From IMG/VR virus record IMGVR_UViG_3300021354_000450, positions 62,001 to 126,000 of that record: a stretch of DNA of 64,000 nt; one strand, given 5' to 3'. This document shows positions 17,201 to 23,927 of the stretch, in pieces. The notes below the pieces were generated by a model that did no database searches, had not been told where the DNA came from, and worked only from the letters and a program-made list of their open reading frames with translations. The stretch comes from a virus. Made by a program: the position numbers and the translations under genes. Each line of letters opens with the position of its first letter. Positions within the stretch are counted from its first letter, which is position 1.

Positions 17201-17502
17201 CTGAACAACAATATGAAGTTTGGGCACAAGGATTTGATGAAAAGAAATTAGGTAAACCTTGGATTTTAAAATTAATGGAATTGACTAAACACGGAATGGG
17301 GATAACAAAACCTACTCCTGCTGTTACAACTCCTGATCCTATTGCTGAAGAAAATACTCGACTAGATTCTAAATGTTGGAAAGGTTATAAAAAACAAGGT
17401 ACTAAAATGAAAGGTGATACTCGTGTTAATAATTGTGTTAAAGTTGGCGAAGCATGGGAATCGGAAATTGGAAAATTAATCAGGTTGCTTGAAAACAAAT
17501 GA
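14245..17502 (+). CDS. Multidomain protein: zinc protease plus three nucleotidyltransferase-type domains
   Basis: This 1085-residue protein appears to hold four enzyme-like domains. (1) Residues 20-135: SprT-like zinc protease with HELVH (87-91). (2) About 190-500: Pol beta-type nucleotidyltransferase, with FLSGSS (198-202), DID (225-227) and a third Asp in VQIDLEF (281). (3) About 540-815: ligase-type covalent nucleotidyltransferase, with KADG (569-572, candidate nucleotide-linked Lys569), VQAEMMY (Glu649), HIEGLVF (Glu790) and AKVTS (Lys803). (4) About 826-1015: adenylyltransferase of the NMNAT/cytidylyltransferase fold, with GSFVGHIGHEQL (HIGH at 840-843) and ISFSKLR (970-976). The C-terminus has CWKGYKKQGTKMKGDTR, a tail I associate with marine T4-like virion proteins. 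Linkers carry IxE-type sites (ISE 137-139, IAE 1033-1035) that a prohead protease could cut. Domain identities are from motifs; the joint function (repair, RNA or NAD metabolism on injection) is open. Confidence 0.7.
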   Translation: MKLFDLIHKPEIFSETIEPTDFKDILKVFLPIAKTIIKLDKLPTIILKKTLSYEDQPTMGRFYNKENKLELAIANRQPVDALRTLAHELVHAKQHQEHKDIDPTTGSPEENDANVVAGIVMREFNKLHPEYLKAQPISEGGNLSINGHDAEQINLKVTQRGYIVPILNNLLLSINKSFSQQYHVPLWRPELLKSQKFLSGSSLHFFNVKGISDEQFVTKKPKVGDIDTMVPKENEAELEEFLKSVQGKQVGLATCLGFQRGNEQFSSLWELENPPIKVQIDLEFVEFANNEPTDWAKFSHSSSWDDLQAGVKGVFHKFLIQSFGVLSKKEFILRKLDGRGAARVEKDFPKSDSMLSFAVSSKEGGGLRAKYEPVLDKQGLPLLIDGLQVMRELPTSNYDHDIDKIFLTLFGDRIGPKQAAALSQDFWSFTGLLKVMNQILKPEEKERVVKSFISKLFNIGAQCLYKDDPDRDSVEKSVAVDLMLKTLQVSAPDYLDELKQDYITDVKTPKVKKTKKVTEADAPNYKRQGIQHIYNPGSTVEMKNLDFIDMCKEIADNGGTLDGMAINLKADGAGIRFGKDEAGRPFFMTSKVTEPKYVDNIGDFERFGKESGQPPDRLEFTKKYDAAMSLILHSNFIKVLPPDTIVQAEMMYNDMAQQTPQGLKFVNIPYDPKKLGKSMTLVPFIFKKYSTGENLPDADKIKKMLLSKSDANIKMVNNQLEQKGVNVSKIIAPVVNMKPDLVASLTARTRTNPLKDQAIEILTKARKELSDTIISSPNIVGKDQLGSHIEGLVFNLPSGRLAKVTSQLMKDTMASKKVQPAPAKTDGKTAVVAIGSFVGHIGHEQLFNYTIKKANQLNAVPYLFIGNAVGKADPIPVNVKVQTWHKLYPEYANHISAVTHEGGNLMQKIKHELINPMPGQPPKYDNIIIMVGEDQANMPIAQALMKAVNKFQGYEHVKVSLEVTPRGTGISFSKLRDILKDPSASTEQQYEVWAQGFDEKKLGKPWILKLMELTKHGMGITKPTPAVTTPDPIAEENTRLDSKCWKGYKKQGTKMKGDTRVNNCVKVGEAWESEIGKLIRLLENK

Positions 17503-17816
17503 GACAGTATAATATAACAAGTGAACATATTCCTCAAGATAGTTCAGATGATGCGTACCTTGCTCCAGATGATCCTTTACAAGAATTAAAAATTGTTCAA
17601 TATCTTGCCGGATTAGGTGCAGAAGCACGTTTACAAGAGTATCGTGCAAAAAATGCACACAACAATGAAATAAATAAGGGAAGTAATGTTTCGTTAACTG
17701 GAAATGAAAAAGGTGAGTTAATGAAGAAAAACAATATTAAACCAGGTACTGATGAATGGTTTAAACTTTGGTTTAGTAGACCATATCTCACAAATGAAAA
17801 GCCTGTAGGAAAATAA
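17499..17816 (+). CDS. Conserved small protein of marine T4-like phages
   Basis: The 105-residue protein overlaps the end of the large gene by ATGA. It has ITSEHIPQDSSDDAYLAPDD near the N-terminus and GTDEWFKLWFSRPYLTNEKP at the C-terminus, both of which I recognise in hypothetical proteins of marine T4-like phages. No membrane or catalytic motif. It belongs to the virion-type operon 13848-19701. Function unknown. Confidence 0.65.
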   Translation: MRQYNITSEHIPQDSSDDAYLAPDDPLQELKIVQYLAGLGAEARLQEYRAKNAHNNEINKGSNVSLTGNEKGELMKKNNIKPGTDEWFKLWFSRPYLTNEKPVGK

Positions 17817-18182
17817 ATGAGAGCAAGAGAATTTATAGAAGAAAGCAAACTTCGTAAAAGTGCAGTTTCAAGTATACCCGGTGCTCAACAGTATCCTGAA
17901 TTAGATAATAGCAATCCTTATCATTCTTATAGATTTGGGGTAGCAATGGCAGGGGCTCCTGACTTCATGGCAGATAAAGACGGTCCAACTGGACAACATT
18001 TGGTTACAATTGGATACACAAGTGCATGTGATGAAATTACAAATGCGGCGTCAAAACATTTAGGTTTTAAATCAAAAAAATTAACACCTAAAGATAGTAC
18101 AGAAGTAGATACTACAGGTAAACATAGTCCGGTTTCAAATTGGTTGAAACCTACAAAAAAAGAGAAGAGTAAAAAGAAATGA
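17817..18182 (+). CDS. Putative capsid-associated protein (MRAREFIEE start)
   Basis: The 121-residue protein starts immediately after the previous stop. The N-terminus MRAREFIEESKL resembles T4 capsid-targeting peptides (MKTYQEFI...), and the middle (PELDNSNPYHSYRFGVAMAG) is a block shared with hypothetical proteins of marine T4-like phages. The tail is very Lys-rich. A packaged internal protein is plausible by inference. It overlaps the HAD gene by ATGA. Confidence 0.6.
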   Translation: MRAREFIEESKLRKSAVSSIPGAQQYPELDNSNPYHSYRFGVAMAGAPDFMADKDGPTGQHLVTIGYTSACDEITNAASKHLGFKSKKLTPKDSTEVDTTGKHSPVSNWLKPTKKEKSKKK

Positions 18183-18967
18183 AAAAACCAAACGTTTATT
18201 TAGACATGGATGGCGTATTAGCAGACTTTTTTACAGAGTATGCAAAACTTGCCGGAGTTGAAAGTGGAAACTATAGAGAAATTCCACCAGCAAAAACAGA
18301 TCCTACATTAAACAAAATGATAGGAACTGATTTCTTTGCTAGATTACCAAAATGTCCAGCGGCTGATCAAGTTGTTGGTATGTCGGTTAAGTTATTTGGC
18401 AAATACTATATTTGTTCAAGTCCTTTACGAGGCGATCATGAAGGTTCAGAAAAATGGAAAAAAGTTTGGATTAAACAACACTTAAATCCACAACCTGCTG
18501 AAGTTATCATTACTCCAAACAAAGCAAAATATGCAAAACAACCAGATGGTACTCCTAACATCTTAATCGATGATAGAGGAAGTAACATCAGTGCTTGGGA
18601 AAATGCAGGTGGTATTGGTATTAAATATCAAGCAGATGAAGATAGTTTACAAGTAATTGTTGATGGATTTGCTCGTGCAAGAAAAATCCTTAAAGGTCAA
18701 GAAGAACACAAACCACAACAGTTAAAAAGTTTAGACCGTAGTTCTGGTAAACTTATTGCTAAAAGTGGTGACGAAGATGAACATCCTACTTCAGCTGCTG
18801 ATTTAACAGTTAAAGAATCTGCAAGTGCTGGTGCAAGTGGTTCAGGCGGAATTGCGTCAAATTCAGCTACAGGCGGTTATGGTAATGGTTTTGTAAATGG
18901 CGGGCCAGGTGCAGAATCAATTGCACAAAAAAAGAAAAAATCAAAACAAATTAAGAGGGTGTCATGA
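18179..18967 (+). CDS. HAD-family 5'(3')-nucleotidase-like protein
   Basis: The first 165 residues form a small HAD phosphatase of the 5'(3')-deoxyribonucleotidase type: motif I VYLDMDGVLADF (Asp10, Asp12), motif II CSSP, a Lys-containing region and motif IV NILIDDRGSNI. Such enzymes dephosphorylate nucleoside monophosphates. The last 95 residues are low-complexity, Gly/Ser/Ala-rich, ending in a Lys cluster, which is unlike ordinary HAD enzymes and typical of virion-linked proteins in this operon. It is coupled by ATGA overlaps to both neighbours, so it may be packaged or virion-associated. Confidence 0.8.
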   Translation: MKKPNVYLDMDGVLADFFTEYAKLAGVESGNYREIPPAKTDPTLNKMIGTDFFARLPKCPAADQVVGMSVKLFGKYYICSSPLRGDHEGSEKWKKVWIKQHLNPQPAEVIITPNKAKYAKQPDGTPNILIDDRGSNISAWENAGGIGIKYQADEDSLQVIVDGFARARKILKGQEEHKPQQLKSLDRSSGKLIAKSGDEDEHPTSAADLTVKESASAGASGSGGIASNSATGGYGNGFVNGGPGAESIAQKKKKSKQIKRVS

Positions 18968-19701
18968 ACGAAGGTAAAAAAGCAAAAACTGAACAACCAG
19001 ATAATCGAAATTGGGTTGCAAAAAATGCAATAGCAACAACTAAAAGTGCTGCAGGTTATCAAAAAGATCGTAAAAAAGCCGATAAACGCGGTGAAACAAA
19101 ATACAAAGAAAAGTATACCGAAAGTAATGAATACTCTGACGAAGTAGGTATGGTTAAAAGCAATTTACACACAATTATTCGTATGTGTAAAGAACTCGAT
19201 GATCATATGATTAGTGATGAAAATTTACCAGAATGGGTTGAAGAAAAAGTTAGTCAAGCAAAAGCTATGATTGTTTCTGCAGGTGACTATATTATTAGTC
19301 AACACGAAATGGGAAATATTCAAAAAACAGATGAAGGATGGAAAGATGTTGCAAAAGGAGCCGGTCGAGGTTTGGCTGCTGCGGCAATTATCGGAGGTGC
19401 TTCTGGTATCGGAAGTCATTTAGATAAAACTCATCCAAGTCAATTTAAATCTAATAACACACGATATACAATTTCACATAATCCACAAGACGCACAAGGT
19501 CGTGATGCTCAAAAAACAATGTTAAATGGTAAACCATACCTAGTTTGGCATTGGAAAGGACAAGATTTTGCTTATGCATTACCAGTAAAAGAAGGATTTT
19601 GGACACACGATACATTAGCAGATCAATTATTTGAACACGAACGCACATACGAAGAAGTGTTAGAAAATAAACTCAACAAACAACTCAAAAAATATTCTTA
19701 A
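18964..19701 (+). CDS. Conserved virion-type protein of marine T4-like phages
   Basis: The 245-residue protein starts with a Lys-rich segment (MNEGKKAKTEQPDNRNWVAK) and a region EYSDEVGMVKSNLHTIIRMC followed by ENLPEWVEEKVSQAK, which I recognise as a conserved block in marine T4-like phages. A glycine-rich hydrophobic stretch (about 126-146) may insert in a membrane or pack helices. The C-terminal domain ends in a helix. It is the last gene of the operon, before the palindromic promoter at 19708. Role unknown, probably structural. Confidence 0.6.
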   Translation: MNEGKKAKTEQPDNRNWVAKNAIATTKSAAGYQKDRKKADKRGETKYKEKYTESNEYSDEVGMVKSNLHTIIRMCKELDDHMISDENLPEWVEEKVSQAKAMIVSAGDYIISQHEMGNIQKTDEGWKDVAKGAGRGLAAAAIIGGASGIGSHLDKTHPSQFKSNNTRYTISHNPQDAQGRDAQKTMLNGKPYLVWHWKGQDFAYALPVKEGFWTHDTLADQLFEHERTYEEVLENKLNKQLKKYS

Positions 19702-19707
19702 CCTATA

Positions 19708-19746
19708 TTGACATTGTATTATTGAGATATTATAATACAATGTCAA
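19708..19746 (+). promoter_or_regulatory. Consensus promoter inside a 15-bp perfect palindrome
   Basis: TTGACA (19708-19713), 17-base spacer and TATAAT (19731-19736) form a perfect consensus. The same stretch is a 15-bp inverted repeat (19708-19722 with 19732-19746, 9-base gap), with the -35 in the left arm and the -10 overlapping the right. No T-run follows, so it is not a terminator; an operator is likely. Confidence 0.75.
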
Positions 19747-19768
19747 CCTAACCTGAAGGAAAATAAAA

Positions 19769-20038
19769 ATGTCAAAAGTATTTGGTGCCCCAGAACAAGC
19801 AAAAATCCGTCAATTAATCTCAGAAGGCGTAACTGTCTTACAAGAAGTTCAAGATTTAAACGAAGGGTTAAATGATACGATTAAAGCTGTAGCAGAAGAA
19901 CTCGAAGTAAAACCAAGCATTATTAAAAAAGCAATTAAAGTTGCAATGAAAGGTGATTGGGATCGTGTATTTACAGAATTTGACGATTTAGAAACTATCG
20001 TTGAAATTAGCGGTCACGCTATTCGTCCAGATGAATAA
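19769..20038 (+). CDS. dsbA: DsbA-like dsDNA-binding protein
   Basis: This 89-residue helical protein resembles the T4 DsbA family by size, charge pattern and the segment IKAVAEELEVKPSIIKKAIKVA followed by an acidic helix. T4 DsbA binds double-stranded DNA and affects late transcription. It has a strong Shine-Dalgarno (AAGGAA) and a consensus promoter embedded in a palindrome, and it precedes the polymerase gene. Binding of its own palindrome would be a natural feedback loop, but there is no evidence of that beyond position. Confidence 0.6.
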   Translation: MSKVFGAPEQAKIRQLISEGVTVLQEVQDLNEGLNDTIKAVAEELEVKPSIIKKAIKVAMKGDWDRVFTEFDDLETIVEISGHAIRPDE

Positions 20039-20064
20039 CAAGTTTTAAAGCAATACAAAAATTA

Positions 20065-20123
20065 AAGGTCCGGCGAGCCATAAATCGCAACTTAGAAGGT
20101 CAGTGAGCCATAAATCACGAGGA
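20065..20123 (+). promoter_or_regulatory. Tandem RNA hairpins in the DNA polymerase leader (translational operator candidate)
   Basis: Two tandem units begin with AAGGTC (20065, 20096). Each forms a hairpin with the same 8-base loop GCCATAAA: stem GCGA/TCGC (20073-20076, 20085-20088) and stem GTGA/TCAC (20103-20106, 20115-20118). The stems differ by a compensating pair change. The second ends one base before the Shine-Dalgarno GAGGA (20119-20123). T4 gp43 represses its own translation by binding a hairpin with an 8-base loop at this place. Confidence 0.75.
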
Positions 20124-20128
20124 TAAAA

Positions 20129-22975
20129 ATGAGTTATGTAGATGCCATCTGGAACCGTGACGAGGATATCGTCCGTGTTGTTGAAAGAGATCCAGTTAAG
20201 GGTCGAACCTATCAAGAATTTCCCGCAAAGTATATGTTTTATTACCCTGATCAAAAGGGTAAGTATAGATCAATCTATGACGATTCTTTAAGTAAAGTTG
20301 TCTGTAAAAACTGGAAAGACTTTATTAAAGAACAAAAGATTCATAGTACACACAAGTTATTTGAATCAGATATTAATCCAGTATTTCGATGTTTAGAAGA
20401 CAATTATCTTAATCAAGAAGCTCCAAAACTAAATGTAGCGTTTTGGGATATCGAGGTTGACATGCAACCATTTGCTGTTTCAGGACAACACCTGGTAAAG
20501 ATTCGAAAAATAAAAACAGTAGTGGATGAAAAAGAAATAACAGTATTTAAATTAAATGAATTACCAAATAAAGAAGAGTATCAAGTATGGGATGATATTA
20601 AAAAGGAATGGGTTGATATTTACGGATGTAGATATTTAGAAGCAGGACCTGGCTATGCAAGTCCAGAAGATGCATTTATGCCTATTACTGCAATTGCTGT
20701 ACACCTACAATGGTTAGATATGCTGGTGTGTTTAGCTGTTCCACCTAAAACTCTTAAAATGGAACAAGCACAAGAATTAATTAAAGATATTCCGAATACT
20801 TTTCTATTCGACACAGAAGCAGAAATGTTAGAAACATTTTTAAATTTAATTGAAGATGCTGATGTACTAAGTGGGTGGAATAGTGAAGGCTTTGATATGC
20901 CGTATACTGTTAATCGTGTAATAAAAACTCTAAGTAAAGAAGATACTAGACGTTTTTGTTTGTTTGACCAATTTCCAAAGAAACGTGAATACGAAAAATA
21001 CGGAAAGAAAGCAAGTACATATGATCTTGTCGGTCGCGTACATCTTGATAGTCTTGAACTTTATAGAAAATATACCTACGAAGAAAGACACACTTATCGA
21101 TTAGATGCAATTGGTGAGATGGAAGTCGGTGAAACTAAAACTGTTTATGAAGGTACACTTGATCAATTATACAATAATGATTTTCGTACATTTATTCTTT
21201 ATAATAGACAAGATACCGCACTATTAGACAAGTTAGATAAAAAACTTAAATTTATTGACCTTGCTAATACAATTGCACATGAAAATGCAGTTTTGATTGC
21301 AACAACTATGGGTGCAGTTGCAGTAACAGAACAAGCAATTATAATTGAATCACATTCAAAAGGTTTAATTGTTCCAAGTCGTCCAAGAAAAGATGATACT
21401 GCTGATAATCAAGCAGCAGGTGCTTATGTTGCTTATCCAAAAAAAGGATTGCATGATTGGATAGGGTCAATGGATATAAACTCTCTATATCCGAGTGCTA
21501 TTCGTGCATTAAACATGGGTCCAGAAACTATTATTGGTCAACTAAGACAAGATTATTCAAAAGAAGAAATTGCTACCAAGATGGCAAAGAATGGCGGTAA
21601 GTTTGCATTAGCGTGGGAAGGAAAGTTTGGCAGTAATGAATATGAATTTGTTATGGCAAAAGATAAATCACATGATATAATTGTTGATTGGGAAAACGGA
21701 TCAACTGATGTACTAAGTGGTGCTCAAATCTACGAAATGATTTTTAATAGCAATCAACCTTGGATATTAAGTGCAAACGGTACAATCTTTACTTATGAAA
21801 AAGAAGGTATTATTCCAGGTTTGTTAAAAAGATGGTATTCCGAACGTAAGTCCCTTCAAGCAAAACTTAAAGATGCAATTAAAGCAGAAAACGAAGTTGA
21901 AGAAGAATATTGGGATAAACGACAATTGGTAAAAAAGATTTTGCTAAACAGTTTATACGGTGCTATTTTAAATTCAGGATGTAGATTCTTTGATAAACGG
22001 ATCGGTCAATCAACTACATTAACTGGTAGACGTATCGCTCGTCATATGGCTGCAAAAGTAAATGAATATGTTGCAGGCGAATACGATTATATTGGAAAAA
22101 GTATTATATACGGTGATACTGACTCTGTTTATTTTAGTGCATGGCCAATTTTAAAACATGATATCCAAAAAGGACTTATTCCTTGGAACAAAGATACAGT
22201 TGTTCAATTATATGATCAAATTTCTGATGAAGTTAATGCTACATTTCCAAAGTTTATGCTTGATGATTTTCATGTGCCAAAATCACGTGGTGAAGTAATT
22301 AAAGCAGGACGAGAAATTGTTGCTATCAAAGGTTTGTTTATTACTAAGAAAAGATATGCTGTATTATATTTTGATAAAGATGGTAAGAGACAAGACCAAG
22401 ACGGAAAACCTGGAAAGATCAAAGCAATGGGTTTAGATTTAAAACGATCAGATACTCCAGAATTTATGCAAAACTTTTTGAGTGAAGTATTAGAAAAAGT
22501 TTTAAATGGTGCAGAAGAACCGGAAATTTTAGAAATGATTTGTAATTTTAGAACTGAATTTAAAGCAAGACCTGGCTGGGAAAAAGGTAGTCCAAAACGT
22601 GCCAATAAAATAACTGATTATCAAGCTAAAGAAAAGAAACAAGGTAAGGCAAATATGCCGGGTCATGTTCGTGCAAGTATTAATTGGAATACTTTAAAAA
22701 CAATGCATGGTGACAAATATAGTCAACAAATTGTCGATGGTATGAAAGTTATTGTTTGTAAGATTAAAGACAATCCACTCGGTTTTACAAGTGTTGCTTA
22801 TCCAGTTGACGAATTAAGATTACCTAAATGGTTTCAAGAATTACCATTTAATCATAGTGAAATGGAAACTGCAATTATTAATAACAAGTTAGACAATTTA
22901 ATCGGTGTACTTGATTGGGATTTAAGTTCAACAACACAAGATAATAACTTTAACAGTTTATTTTCATTCAATTAA
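20129..22975 (+). CDS. 43: Family B DNA polymerase, T4 gp43-like
   Basis: The 948-residue protein has a complete exonuclease and polymerase set: Exo I DIEVD (about 109), Exo II GWNSEGFDMPY, Exo III YNRQDTALLD, motif A DINSLYPS (about 448), motif B KKILLNSLYGA and motif C YGDTDSVYF (about 661). The end (NNFNSLFSFN) resembles the clamp-binding tail of T4 gp43. It is the replicative polymerase, with 3'-5' proofreading. No intron or intein is seen. The leader has two hairpins in the position of the gp43 operator. The sliding clamp gene follows from its own promoter. Confidence 0.97.
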   Translation: MSYVDAIWNRDEDIVRVVERDPVKGRTYQEFPAKYMFYYPDQKGKYRSIYDDSLSKVVCKNWKDFIKEQKIHSTHKLFESDINPVFRCLEDNYLNQEAPKLNVAFWDIEVDMQPFAVSGQHLVKIRKIKTVVDEKEITVFKLNELPNKEEYQVWDDIKKEWVDIYGCRYLEAGPGYASPEDAFMPITAIAVHLQWLDMLVCLAVPPKTLKMEQAQELIKDIPNTFLFDTEAEMLETFLNLIEDADVLSGWNSEGFDMPYTVNRVIKTLSKEDTRRFCLFDQFPKKREYEKYGKKASTYDLVGRVHLDSLELYRKYTYEERHTYRLDAIGEMEVGETKTVYEGTLDQLYNNDFRTFILYNRQDTALLDKLDKKLKFIDLANTIAHENAVLIATTMGAVAVTEQAIIIESHSKGLIVPSRPRKDDTADNQAAGAYVAYPKKGLHDWIGSMDINSLYPSAIRALNMGPETIIGQLRQDYSKEEIATKMAKNGGKFALAWEGKFGSNEYEFVMAKDKSHDIIVDWENGSTDVLSGAQIYEMIFNSNQPWILSANGTIFTYEKEGIIPGLLKRWYSERKSLQAKLKDAIKAENEVEEEYWDKRQLVKKILLNSLYGAILNSGCRFFDKRIGQSTTLTGRRIARHMAAKVNEYVAGEYDYIGKSIIYGDTDSVYFSAWPILKHDIQKGLIPWNKDTVVQLYDQISDEVNATFPKFMLDDFHVPKSRGEVIKAGREIVAIKGLFITKKRYAVLYFDKDGKRQDQDGKPGKIKAMGLDLKRSDTPEFMQNFLSEVLEKVLNGAEEPEILEMICNFRTEFKARPGWEKGSPKRANKITDYQAKEKKQGKANMPGHVRASINWNTLKTMHGDKYSQQIVDGMKVIVCKIKDNPLGFTSVAYPVDELRLPKWFQELPFNHSEMETAIINNKLDNLIGVLDWDLSSTTQDNNFNSLFSFN

Positions 22976-22978
22976 TGC

Positions 22979-23007
22979 TTGACCATAACTACTTTTGGTT
23001 GTATAAT
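22979..23007 (+). promoter_or_regulatory. Sigma70-type promoter of the sliding clamp gene
   Basis: TTGACC (22979-22984), 17-base spacer, TATAAT (23002-23007). Transcription would start near 23014, giving a leader of about 22 bases with the Shine-Dalgarno AAGGAA. Confidence 0.8.
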
Positions 23008-23035
23008 AATAAAACATTTAAAAAAAGGAAAAATA

Positions 23036-23770
23036 ATGATTGATTTACTTAAAGACATTGTATCACACACTCATAACTTAGGTTTTTTAGATACTGTTAA
23101 AATTACAGGTGACGATGAATCAACTAAAGTTGATAGTATGGCTGCTGACCGTTCAGTAATTTTATATGGAGAAGTAAACTCACCCGTGCCAGAAATGAAA
23201 GGTATTTTTGGTATGCCACAACTTAACAAATTAAAAATACATTTAGATTGTCCTGTTTATAAAGAAAATGCAAAACTTGAAATTGTTACAGCAGATCGTA
23301 ATGGTGAAACAGTTCCAGTCGGTATTCATTTTGAAAATGATCTAGGTGATTTTAAAAACGATTATCGTTTTATGAACACCGACATTATTAATGAAAAACT
23401 AAAAACTGTAACATTTAGAGGTGTTACTTGGCATGTAGAAGTTAATCCTACAATTACTTCAATTCAAAGATTTACTTTTCAAGCAAATGCAAATAATGAA
23501 CATCCAACATTCTTAACAAAAGTAGAAAATGGTAATCTAAAGTTTATATTTGGTGATCAATCAACACATGGTGGCGAGTTTGTATTTGCATCAAATGTTG
23601 TAGGTAATTTAACTAAAGCATGGACTTGGCCGGTAAGTCAAGTATTGAGCATTTTAAAAATTGCTGATGCAAACAATGCAAAATTAAGTATTAGTAATGA
23701 CGGTGCAATGCAAATTACTTTAGACAGCGGAATTGCAACTTACAAATACATTATTCCAGCTCAAGCATAA
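23036..23770 (+). CDS. 45: Sliding clamp, T4 gp45-like
   Basis: I take the ATG at 23036 (244 residues); an upstream TTG at 22979 lies in the -35 element. The protein is rich in alternating beta strands. Two-domain clamp features include DRSVILYGE, GIFGMPQLNKLKIHL, and a last strand MQITLDSGIATYKYIIPA like the C-terminus of PCNA-type clamps. T4 gp45 (228 residues) is a trimeric clamp that tethers gp43 and also activates late transcription. Its location directly after gp43 and its size support the call, although overall similarity is low by eye. Confidence 0.75.
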   Translation: MIDLLKDIVSHTHNLGFLDTVKITGDDESTKVDSMAADRSVILYGEVNSPVPEMKGIFGMPQLNKLKIHLDCPVYKENAKLEIVTADRNGETVPVGIHFENDLGDFKNDYRFMNTDIINEKLKTVTFRGVTWHVEVNPTITSIQRFTFQANANNEHPTFLTKVENGNLKFIFGDQSTHGGEFVFASNVVGNLTKAWTWPVSQVLSILKIADANNAKLSISNDGAMQITLDSGIATYKYIIPAQA

Positions 23771-23900
23771 TGGGAAGTATAAATCCTACAAACAGGTTTT
23801 CTATCTTTTACGGAACAATTCCATATGTTCTATATATTTCACAGAACCTTGCCAATCCGTTTTAAGGAATATGAACTTTAGTAAGGTGACTCTGGCGGGT

Positions 23901-23908
23901 AATAAATA
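23901..23908 (+). promoter_or_regulatory. Candidate late promoter (AATAAATA) before a homing endonuclease
   Basis: AATAAATA 20 bases before the ATG at 23928, with AAAAAGGAA as ribosome binding site. Late expression is typical of free-standing phage homing endonucleases. The 157-base gap after gp45 (23771-23927) shows no other feature. Confidence 0.4.
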
Positions 23909-23927
23909 ATGAAAAAAGGAATAAAAT

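Noticed and set aside
19708-19746. Palindrome as a terminator for the upstream operon
   Set aside because: No T-run follows on either strand, and the consensus promoter occupies it.
20081-20118. CATAAAT in the gp43 leader as tandem late promoters
   Set aside because: The motif lacks the final A, and the covarying stems around it argue for RNA hairpins instead.
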